Source of the DNA: Candidatus Poribacteria bacterium
GTDB taxonomy: Bacteria > Poribacteria > WGA-4E > PCPOR2b
Length of the DNA: 6,021 bases
Direction: 5' to 3'
Assembly (NCBI GenBank): GCA_027296925.1
Contig: JAPUIP010000571.1
Coordinates: forward strand, 1-6,021
This document shows positions 1 to 5,844 of this stretch, in pieces. The notes under the pieces are model-generated. The model had not been told where the DNA came from. It ran no database searches and saw only the letters and a list, made by a program, of their open reading frames with translations. The position numbers and the translations under genes were made by a program. Position 1 is the stretch's first letter. Each line of letters begins with the position of its first letter.

Positions 1-128
1 TTCGTATCGTCTAATGATACCACACACGTCCATAACAGAGATGAAAAGACTGATAGAAAATCAGTGGATACTAAATATGGTACGGGGTCGGATCGAAGTG
101 AAAAGTATGATTCTCAAACAGAATGGAA

Positions 129-1388
129 TTACGTCTCCCAGACCGGCCAATCACTCTCCTGCAAACGCTTCCAGAGGCGATCGAATGCGTCACTGCCGTC
201 GTCCTCCCATTCGTCCAACCGGACACCGGGAGCGAAGGATTCGTCCACCCCCTGCTTCATGAGACGTTCCGCCTGCTGCAAATTCCGGTAGTAGTGTTTG
301 AGCCCGCCGGGCAGCGTCACCACGGAGAGATACCGGGGCAATTCCGGCGCAGGCATTTGGGAGTAACGCTTCACCGCATCCTCATCCAGTTCTACACCCA
401 AACCCGGTCCCTCAGGGACTTTCATGAACCCGCGCTGGACCGTGTGCGCTTCGACAATCAGGTCATCTTCGTAGGTATGGCTTGCCGTCACGCCCGGCAG
501 GGTCGCTGTGGGCATGACTGCGCCGAGGTTGCAGGCGAATGCCGCGGTAATGCCGGTGCCCACATATTGCAGCAGGATGGGCGTGTTCGCCGCAGCAAAG
601 GTCCAGCCCGCCGCCAACGCGCTCCTGATATTTTCGTGGCTACAGAGCGCTCCCTCGAAATCACCCGCGCGCAGCCCCGTCCAGGGTCCTGAAGGCTGAC
701 GCGACGCCGGCTCACTCAGCACACCGACGCCGTGCAGGTAGAAGGGGATGCGGATTTCCTGGTGGAGACGACGCCACCCTTCGATGTCATACGCGAAGAT
801 CGGCTCTTCTACCCCTTTGACCACCGGGATTTTCTCCAGTTCTCGTAGGATGGGCAGCGCCTTCTCAACGTTGATTAACGCACCGTTGAAATCGAACTCC
901 ACCCGAAAGTCCGGCGGCGCCACCGCCTGAATGGCATGGGATTGCTCAACAACATCATAAAACGCCCTGGCTTTGCACTTGAGCCCGCGATACCCGCGTT
1001 CCGCGGCGACCTGAATTTCAGCCGCAGTGTCTTCGGGGGACATGCAAGGCATCCACCACCCCATTGACACCCATTGCCGCACCTGCTGCCCCATCAGCTT
1101 CCATGCCGGCAAACCCAGGTGCTTGCCCATCAGGTCATAGCAGGCCATATCGAGGTTGAACCGTCCCTTGCCCATCACATGATCGAAGGGGTCGGTGCCG
1201 AGATACGCATCGAGCAAGTCCTGTTCGAAGGGGGGACCGATGTTTTCTCCTAAACCCGTCAGGCCGGTATCGGTATGGAATTTGTAGACCGTGACCTCAT
1301 CGGTCATATTGAAGTGGTAAAATCTCTTGCGAATGCGCTCTTCGTATGGCACCCGCAACGGAATCGGTTCAATTGCTGTGATTTTCAT
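129..1388 (-). CDS. Enolase-superfamily (mandelate racemase/muconate lactonizing-like) protein, function unknown
   Basis: A 419-residue protein with both enolase-superfamily domains. The N-terminal capping domain (about 1-115) contains HTDTGLTGLGE at 38-48. The barrel carries KCK at 137-139 on the second strand (the KxK acid/base position), Asp166 in EFDFNG (first metal ligand) and Glu194 in VEEP (second ligand). The third ligand, normally Glu in a P-x-x-x-G-E context, is not seen: the segment reads IPFYLHG, with His219. His251 and Gln274 lie where mandelate racemase has its Asp-His dyad. It ends with a tail containing EWEDDG (393-398). Such cytoplasmic enzymes abstract a proton alpha to a carboxylate; the substrate here is unknown. 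The ATG is preceded by GGAGAG with a 5-nt spacer, which supports this start. It is a diverged paralogue of the protein at 1564-2799 (about one third identical by eye), with roughly ten extra residues between His219 and His251. The family is certain; the reaction is not. Confidence 0.93.
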   Translation of the reverse strand: MKITAIEPIPLRVPYEERIRKRFYHFNMTDEVTVYKFHTDTGLTGLGENIGPPFEQDLLDAYLGTDPFDHVMGKGRFNLDMACYDLMGKHLGLPAWKLMGQQVRQWVSMGWWMPCMSPEDTAAEIQVAAERGYRGLKCKARAFYDVVEQSHAIQAVAPPDFRVEFDFNGALINVEKALPILRELEKIPVVKGVEEPIFAYDIEGWRRLHQEIRIPFYLHGVGVLSEPASRQPSGPWTGLRAGDFEGALCSHENIRSALAAGWTFAAANTPILLQYVGTGITAAFACNLGAVMPTATLPGVTASHTYEDDLIVEAHTVQRGFMKVPEGPGLGVELDEDAVKRYSQMPAPELPRYLSVVTLPGGLKHYYRNLQQAERLMKQGVDESFAPGVRLDEWEDDGSDAFDRLWKRLQESDWPVWET

Positions 1389-1448
1389 AATGGCTCTCCG
1401 ATCTGCAACTACTTTTCAAGATTAAAATTGTCATTCTGAGCAGGAAAT

Positions 1449-1516
1449 GTAGGTCGGGTATGACGAAGTCTACCCGACAAATCTCAGTCGGGTAGGCGCT
1501 GCCATACCCAACCTAC
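1449..1516. repeat. REPIN-like double REP palindrome in the gap between two enolase-family genes
   Basis: A 68-bp element with nested symmetry. The outer arms are 14 bp (1449-1462 and 1503-1516), complementary except for one position that becomes a G-U pair in minus-strand RNA. The inner arms are a perfect 9 bp (1470-1478 and 1487-1495) around an 8-nt loop. A core GTCGGGTA and its reverse complement recur four times in alternating direction, one copy carrying a single change, so the DNA can also fold as two adjacent hairpins. It begins with GTAG and ends with CTAC. REP elements mobilised by RAYT (TnpA-REP) transposases typically have GTAG next to a short hairpin, and two inverted REPs form a REPIN. 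The architecture is visible in the sequence; assignment to the REP/RAYT system is inference, since no RAYT gene lies in this window. It sits in the 175-bp spacer and could stabilise or attenuate a shared minus-strand transcript. Confidence 0.72.
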
Positions 1517-1563
1517 TATTGATTTTGCCTGATTACAACTGCCTCATGCCAACGACGTTGACG

Positions 1564-2799
1564 CTATCTCTCCAGGACCATCCCTTCCCGCTCGATTCGC
1601 TCGAACATGGTTTTGTACGCCGGCGTGCCGTCATCATCCCAGTACTCGGTCGATATCGGCGCGTTGTAACTCATGGGGATAAGACGGCTGCGGTCCGGCC
1701 GCACCATGAAAATGGAGTTGTCGGGGTCAGCGATATTGTACATCTTCGTCCCGTTTTTGAACTGTGACTTAATGATCCATTTCTCCTGTTTGGGCAGTTT
1801 CAAGTTCTCCAGACGCTCCAATTCACCCCGGTCAAGCGTGACTCCCAGGCCTGGAGACTCCGGCACACGCAGGAAACCGTTGATCGGCTCCAACCGTTCC
1901 TTCACCACATCGCTCTTCCAGGTCTCGGTATCGCCGAAGAAGTGAAATGTCCCTGTGGGAAAAGCAGACATCATGTGCGTCGTCATGGTGCGCGTAATCG
2001 TCCCGCCAACATTCTGGAGCATGAATGGACTATTGTTCGCGGCGAAGAGACCGGCACGTCGAATCGCATCCCCAATCTTGGAATGCCCCAGCATGTAGGC
2101 ATCAGCGGGCTGCATCAGCACCTCGTAGGTCGCTCCCATCGGAAAATGGTGAAGGACAATGGGAAGCCGGCAACGCTTTCGCAACTCGATATATCCCTGA
2201 ATATCCTCCCCCGGCAGCGGGTCTTCAAAGCAACCGGCGATGGGGTATTGGGACAGTTTGTCGAGAAGTTCAAAGATATGGTCGTCGGTGCCGTGCATGG
2301 TGAAGTCGTAGTGGATTTTGAATCCCTCCGGCGCGGCCGTCTGCATCGCCTCGGTCTGGTCAATGACGTTTTCAAAAGGCGAAAGGTGATACTTCAACCA
2401 CGTGTACCCTTGCGCGGCGTACTGTTCAACCGTCTCCGCCATGAGACGTGGGTGTGTGGAAACCGTCCAACTGCCTACCGGCACCCAGGAGCGGTACTTC
2501 TGGCCGATGAGTTTGTACACCGGCACGCCGGCGAATTTGCCCATCAGATCGTACATCGCCGTCCCCAACCCCAGAGAGGTTTCATCTCCCATCCAATCGA
2601 AGGGGCTGGTGCCGATGTACTGATCGATGACCTCCTGCGGTTCCGTTCTCCCGCCTTCTCCCAACCCCACAAGCCCGTTATCCGTGTGCACAACGTACAC
2701 GGTGCGTCCCACAGGGCCATAGAAGTGGTTAAGCTGGTAGGCAATCCAATCCACGTATTCGAGGGTAATTTCGTGAACTTCAATCTCGGCGATCTTCAT
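1564..2799 (-). CDS. Enolase-superfamily protein (mandelate racemase-like fold) with an atypical metal site
   Basis: A 411-residue enolase-superfamily member. The capping domain ends near residue 115 and contains HTDNGLVGLGE (38-48). In the barrel, the usual KxK is KYH (136-138). Asp165 in HYDF and Glu192 in FEDP match metal ligands one and two. The third-ligand segment reads LPIVLHHFP, with His217-His218 where Glu is normal. His239 (LGHSKIG) and Gln262 (FMLQNV) replace the mandelate-racemase Asp and His. The C-terminal tail has YWDDDG (386-391), matching the tail of the paralogue at 129-1388; His25-Phe26 of the specificity loop is also shared. These features suggest a proton-abstracting or possibly repurposed enzyme on an unknown carboxylate. 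GGAGAG lies 6 nt before the ATG, supporting the start. The 175-bp gap to the next gene, with a palindrome inside, leaves co-transcription uncertain. No convincing own promoter was found. Confidence 0.92.
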   Translation of the reverse strand: MKIAEIEVHEITLEYVDWIAYQLNHFYGPVGRTVYVVHTDNGLVGLGEGGRTEPQEVIDQYIGTSPFDWMGDETSLGLGTAMYDLMGKFAGVPVYKLIGQKYRSWVPVGSWTVSTHPRLMAETVEQYAAQGYTWLKYHLSPFENVIDQTEAMQTAAPEGFKIHYDFTMHGTDDHIFELLDKLSQYPIAGCFEDPLPGEDIQGYIELRKRCRLPIVLHHFPMGATYEVLMQPADAYMLGHSKIGDAIRRAGLFAANNSPFMLQNVGGTITRTMTTHMMSAFPTGTFHFFGDTETWKSDVVKERLEPINGFLRVPESPGLGVTLDRGELERLENLKLPKQEKWIIKSQFKNGTKMYNIADPDNSIFMVRPDRSRLIPMSYNAPISTEYWDDDGTPAYKTMFERIEREGMVLER

Positions 2800-3112
2800 T
2801 GTGCGCTCTCCATTCGGTGTTTAGTGGTTCATTTCTCAAATTCGACGAGGGTTTTAACCAACGCCTTTGTGACGGTGGCGAAGCCCCCCTCTGTCTGGGC
2901 GACCCCGTCTCTCCCCCATGCGCATCAGATTAAGGCGACGGAGACCGTCGCAGGAAGCATTCCAACGGAGACCGTCGGAACGAGTTGATGCGTACCAAAT
3001 CAGTGATAACCTCGTTCCAATGCTCTGCGTTGGAACGCCCCAATTCGACGCTCCGCGTATCTGACATTTATAGAAACACACATTGGTACGAGATGTCATG
3101 GCCGGATTCCCA
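2800..3112. other. 313-bp non-coding gap between the GH127-like and enolase-like genes
   Basis: This spacer lies downstream of the GH127-like gene and upstream of the enolase-like gene, both on the minus strand. Its right half is occupied by the inverted-repeat hairpin array at 2925-3064. Positions 2800-2924 contain the ribosome-binding site of the enolase-like gene (2806-2811) and a C-rich stretch on the plus strand (about 2883-2918), but no promoter, small gene or canonical terminator that I can support. None of the hairpins is followed by a T-run on the minus strand, so they are not evident rho-independent terminators. Open frames crossing this spacer are extensions of antisense shadows. 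Confidence 0.6.
2925..3064. repeat. Palindromic inverted-repeat array of four related hairpins
   Basis: Two arms face each other around a 26-bp centre (2985-3010). The inner 25-bp parts (2960-2984 and the reverse complement of 3011-3035) agree at 21 of 25 positions; over about 47 bp the arms agree at about 36. Both outer ends read TCAGAT in inverted orientation (2925-2930 and 3059-3064). Each arm holds two hairpins built on one 11-nt core: ACGGAGACCGT at 2938-2948 and 2965-2975 on the plus strand, and on the minus strand ACGCAGAGCAT (3020-3030) and ACGCGGAGCGT (3048-3058). The loop-closing pair is G-C in the left copies and C-G in the right copies, which keeps pairing intact. The longest stem is at 3013-3037 (11 bp with one G-T pair, 3-nt loop). 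This looks like a MITE- or REP-type dispersed repeat; copy number cannot be judged from one window. Confidence 0.68.
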
Positions 3113-4669
3113 TCATTCAGCCGCATCCAATTCCGGATACAATGCCGTATGTTTGCCTGCTCCGGACATGGCGATGACCGTGTTGCCCAACCACCGGACA
3201 CGATAAGGCATCTCGTGCCCGAGGGCGCGCTCCTGGGTCAAAAACTGAGGTTGAGTGACAGTGATTTCGACGTGAGTCCCCTCACGGAGTTGGCTCAACC
3301 GGAAGTAGTCATCGCTGATTTTTGTCGGTACGTCTGTGCCGTCTATGGCGACTGCGAGTGACTTCCGCTCGCACCAGGGGGGTACGCGGATGGCCAACTC
3401 CATTGCGCGTTTGGGTTCGACGACGACTTTGCCGACTTGTGGAAGTGAGCTGGTGATGCGAACGGCATCATGTTCTCCAGATAGAAGCAGGTTGACGCGA
3501 ACACTTCCATCCGATTCACTGGTGACTGTGTGCTCCCATGCGGCGGCGATGCCTTGCAAGGCCGCCCCGGTCAAATCCGAGTTATAGGAGTGGAAACCGT
3601 TGGGTTCGCCGAAGCAAAATGCGCCGTGAGCCCGACGACGCAAGCCTTCATAAGCGTGCTTTTCGGTGTTCGCCATCCCCTCATTTTCGACCACCCATGA
3701 AAGGTCGTCCATCTGGGAGGCAAGCAGATGGTTGCGCAGCATGCGTTCCGCATCTTCAAAATAGGCGGTGTATCCGGCCGTGCCAAGCAGACAGGCTGCC
3801 TCAATCAGATCGGCGGTACAGTTTGCCTCGCCCCGTCCGTATGTTGCCCTAACGCTCTCCTTGACCCAGCCGGTCTGGGTCCGATACGGCAGCATCCCTA
3901 CATCAAAAACACGCCGTGCGCGATCGATAAATTCCTGTTGATTCGTAACAAGCCCAAGTTCCACCAGCGAGGCGACGGTGCCGGTGATGGAGTGGATGTG
4001 GGTGCCGGCCGCCGGAGTCAGTTCTCCGCCCTCTCCAAAGCTAACGGCAAGCACGTGGCGGGCAAAGCGAAGCGCCAGATCAACGCCGCGTGAGTCGTCG
4101 AAGGTACGGCTGTAGGCAAGAAGCGCGCTAATCGCTCGCCCGGAGGTCGTCGTCGCCAAGTTTTCTTGCTGCCATCCCTCCGGTCCCAAGCGCGCGCCGG
4201 GATAGGTCCCCGACCCTCTGGTGGACGCTTCCATCGCCGTCACCAGGGCGCGTGCGTAACGCTCAGCCTGAGGGTCCTCCAAGATTTCCCGGATGGCGAT
4301 CAGGCCCAGCAATGCCTCTCGCTGATGGTGCATAAACGCCATCGGGGGCGCTGGGTCATAGCCGATGTCGTCCCAGGCAAAACCATCGTTGTGGTTGCAA
4401 CTGGCGAACATCTGTTTGCGCAGTCCATTCAAAAGCTCAGTATCGTCCGGCAGCCCGGTGATTTGGGCACACACATTCAGCGCATGAAGAAAGCGGCCCA
4501 CGGTGTGGGGTGTATCGCCGGCTTCATGCTGTGACCAGATCGGCGGAGAAATCAGGTTGAAACGAAAGTACGGTCGGCAGTCCCGCTCGCGGTCCACGCT
4601 GTTACGAATGTGCGCGATACCGAGTCGCACACTCTCATGTAGGTCAATCGGCTGCATTGGATTTTTCAT
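3113..4669 (-). CDS. GH127/DUF1680-like (beta-L-arabinofuranosidase-type) protein, probably divergent or non-canonical
   Basis: A 518-residue protein with no signal peptide or membrane segment, so probably cytoplasmic. Residues about 10-385 look like the alpha/alpha-barrel of the GH127/DUF1680 class: repeated helical segments, GDTPHTVGRFLHAL (51-64), and GEANCTADLIEAACLLG (280-296), which resembles the Glu/Cys segment near the GH127 zinc site. The C-terminal part (about 388-480) is beta-rich: RVNLLLSGEHDAVRI, then LAIRVPPW and a FRLSQLREGTHVEITV segment, as in the family's beta domains. Characterised GH127 enzymes use zinc-bound cysteines including an adjacent Cys-Cys; here the corresponding stretch, just before AWEHTV (377-382), reads FHSYNSDLTGAA with no cysteine. 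Canonical activity is therefore doubtful. Length is shorter than many GH127 members. AAGGGG 5 nt before the ATG supports the start; MQPIDL at residue 5 is an alternative. It is the first gene behind the promoter at 4727-4755. The family call is from recall of motifs, not a search. Confidence 0.8.
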   Translation of the reverse strand: MKNPMQPIDLHESVRLGIAHIRNSVDRERDCRPYFRFNLISPPIWSQHEAGDTPHTVGRFLHALNVCAQITGLPDDTELLNGLRKQMFASCNHNDGFAWDDIGYDPAPPMAFMHHQREALLGLIAIREILEDPQAERYARALVTAMEASTRGSGTYPGARLGPEGWQQENLATTTSGRAISALLAYSRTFDDSRGVDLALRFARHVLAVSFGEGGELTPAAGTHIHSITGTVASLVELGLVTNQQEFIDRARRVFDVGMLPYRTQTGWVKESVRATYGRGEANCTADLIEAACLLGTAGYTAYFEDAERMLRNHLLASQMDDLSWVVENEGMANTEKHAYEGLRRRAHGAFCFGEPNGFHSYNSDLTGAALQGIAAAWEHTVTSESDGSVRVNLLLSGEHDAVRITSSLPQVGKVVVEPKRAMELAIRVPPWCERKSLAVAIDGTDVPTKISDDYFRLSQLREGTHVEITVTQPQFLTQERALGHEMPYRVRWLGNTVIAMSGAGKHTALYPELDAAE

Positions 4670-4726
4670 CGCATCCCCTTTCTTGCTTATTCCACAAAGT
4701 TATGCCCTCTTCCATTGCGCATCGCC

Positions 4727-4755
4727 ATTTTAGCAGATCGTCAGAGTGGGGTCAA
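4727..4755 (-). promoter_or_regulatory. Sigma70-type promoter for the GH127-like gene
   Basis: On the minus strand TTGACC (4750-4755) is followed by exactly 17 nt and TAAAAT (4727-4732). Both hexamers match five of six consensus positions. Transcription would start near 4720, giving a leader of about 50 nt before the ATG at 4669. It points away from the plus-strand promoter candidate some 27 bp to the right, so one regulator could control both directions. Confidence 0.6.
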
Positions 4756-4781
4756 TATCAAAGTGAGGCGAAGGAATTTGG

Positions 4782-4810
4782 TTGCATTTGACGTGGAAAA
4801 CTGTTAAGAT
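4782..4810 (+). promoter_or_regulatory. Weak candidate sigma70 promoter for the aminotransferase-dehydratase pair
   Basis: TTGCAT (4782-4787), a 17-nt spacer and TAAGAT (4805-4810) match three and four of six consensus positions. The start would be near 4817, leaving a leader of about 63 nt before the aminotransferase ATG. A TGAC-N5-GTCA dyad (4814-4826) overlaps the predicted start and could be an operator, but a dyad this short can occur by chance. Confidence 0.33.
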
Positions 4811-4879
4811 AGCTGACAATTGGTCACTGGCATTGATGGCAGTAGAGGACATCTGATGAGGAAAGGAAAGTGAAGAAAT

Positions 4880-5815
4880 ATGACACCACAACGCAAAGTG
4901 TATCTCAATGGCGAGTTTGTCGCCGAGGCAGACGCGAAGGTCTCGATCTTCGATTCAGCGCTGATGTTCGGCGACATGGTGTTCGAGATAACGCGCACTT
5001 TCAACGGGAAACCGTTTCGCCTGCGTGAACACCTCGAAAGGCTTTATGCGGGACTTAAGATCTTGGAGATTGACTGTGGGCTGACGATCGACGAGATGGA
5101 GAAAGAGACGCACCACACGATCGAGGTCAATCGCCCATGCTTCCCTGACGGTCTGGACTTTCAGATCATGCACGACGTTTCTCGCGGCCCGCTTGGATTC
5201 TACCAGTCGATTTTTCCGGAAGGCGCGCGTCCGACGATCACCATCAACTGCTGGCCGCTGACGTGGCATGTCGGTGCATTTGCCGATACGTACGAGACGG
5301 GTGTCCATGCCGTCATCCCGCCACAACGGTCGGTGCCGGCGCGTCTCATCGACCCGAAGATCAAGAACCGCAGCCGCATCTACTATCAGGTCGCGAACCA
5401 GCAAGCGCAGAAGGTAGACTCGAAGGCGTGGGCGCTGCTGACCGATGAAGACGGGTTCATCACGGAGGGAACAGGAGCGAATTTTTTTATCGTCAAGAAT
5501 GGTGAATTGTTTACGCCGGAGCCGCGCAATATCCTGCGCGGCGTGACACGGGACGCCACGATCAAGTTCGCAGCGGAGGTCGGCATCCGTTGCCATGAGT
5601 GCAATCTCGAACCTTACGATGTGGCAACGGCGGATGAGGCCCTCTTCACGAGCACGCCGTTTGTGATGATGCCCGCAACGCGATTCAACACACAGCCGAT
5701 CGGGACTGGAGCGGTTGGCCCCGTAACACGCGGACTGCTGAACACCTGGAGAGAGGTGGTCGGTGTGGACATCGTTGCGCAGGCCAAGCAGTATGCAAAG
5801 GATGCTGAAAGCTGA
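4880..5815 (+). CDS. Class IV PLP-dependent aminotransferase (branched-chain / D-amino-acid aminotransferase-like)
   Basis: A 311-residue, full-length fold-type IV PLP enzyme, probably cytoplasmic. The N-terminal domain starts with VYLNGEFV (7-14) and SALMFGDMVFE (26-36), then FRLREHLERL (46-55). The likely Schiff-base lysine is Lys162 in PKIKNRSR (159-166). The family signature is complete: Glu196 in ITEGTGANFF (194-203, Glu196 contacting the PLP ring nitrogen), then LFT at 210-212 and LRGVTR at 219-224. It should transfer amino groups between an amino acid and a 2-oxo acid; branched-chain, D-amino acid and aminodeoxychorismate-lyase activities share this fold and cannot be separated by eye. 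The ATG fits the family's N-terminus, although the Shine-Dalgarno is weak (AAGGA about 12 nt upstream in a purine-rich leader). The gene ends 29 bp before a dehydratase-like gene on the same strand, so the two are likely co-transcribed, suggesting use of a 2-oxo acid in the same pathway. Confidence 0.92.
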   Translation: MTPQRKVYLNGEFVAEADAKVSIFDSALMFGDMVFEITRTFNGKPFRLREHLERLYAGLKILEIDCGLTIDEMEKETHHTIEVNRPCFPDGLDFQIMHDVSRGPLGFYQSIFPEGARPTITINCWPLTWHVGAFADTYETGVHAVIPPQRSVPARLIDPKIKNRSRIYYQVANQQAQKVDSKAWALLTDEDGFITEGTGANFFIVKNGELFTPEPRNILRGVTRDATIKFAAEVGIRCHECNLEPYDVATADEALFTSTPFVMMPATRFNTQPIGTGAVGPVTRGLLNTWREVVGVDIVAQAKQYAKDAES

Positions 5816-5834
5816 TGGGCTGTGCCGGACTTTA

Positions 5835-5840
5835 AGGAGG
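5835..5840 (+). promoter_or_regulatory. Strong Shine-Dalgarno sequence for the downstream dehydratase-like gene
   Basis: AGGAGG, within TAAGGAGG, is a near-perfect match to the anti-Shine-Dalgarno sequence. It lies 4 nt before the ATG at 5845 and fixes that start. It is much stronger than the site in front of the aminotransferase, so the second gene may be translated more efficiently from the shared message. Confidence 0.8.
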
Positions 5841-5844
5841 AATC

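Noticed and set aside
49..65. Small hairpin (6-bp arms ACTGAT/ATCAGT) downstream of the leftmost gene, followed by CTTTT on the minus strand
   Set aside because: The stem is short and AT-rich and the T-run is too brief for a confident rho-independent terminator; it could be chance.
123..692. A 189-codon plus-strand open frame opposite the first enolase-like gene
   Set aside because: Antisense shadow of a clear family member; no motif and no convincing ribosome-binding site.
700..785. Possible frameshift in the first enolase-like gene around residues 219-251
   Set aside because: The segment is about ten residues longer than in the paralogue and hard to align, but the frame stays open and strand-6 and strand-7 motifs resume in frame, so an insertion is simpler.
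2883..2918. G-rich minus-strand stretch as a possible G-quadruplex
   Set aside because: Only three separate G-runs of sufficient length are present; a four-run motif is not met.
1942..2988. A 348-codon plus-strand open frame opposite the enolase-like gene
   Set aside because: It lies antisense to a well-supported enolase-superfamily gene, has no recognisable domain, and its product is rich in His/Arg/Pro of the kind produced by reading a GC-rich gene backwards. It only extends past the true gene by running into the repeat.
3013..3037. The 11-bp hairpin as a terminator for the GH127-like gene
   Set aside because: On the minus strand it is followed by GAGGTTATC, not a T-run, and it is better explained as part of the inverted-repeat array.
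4836..4873. Two tiny open frames overlapping as TGATG in the aminotransferase leader (6 and 5 codons)
   Set aside because: Very short, no ribosome-binding site for the first, and no regulatory-peptide pattern such as runs of one amino acid; expected by chance.
4955..5596. A 213-codon minus-strand open frame inside the aminotransferase gene
   Set aside because: Shadow of a gene with a complete class IV signature; Arg-rich composition and no domain.
5815..5835. A 6-codon frame overlapping the aminotransferase stop codon as TGATG
   Set aside because: It ends inside the strong Shine-Dalgarno of the next gene; the overlap is probably coincidental and the product has no feature.
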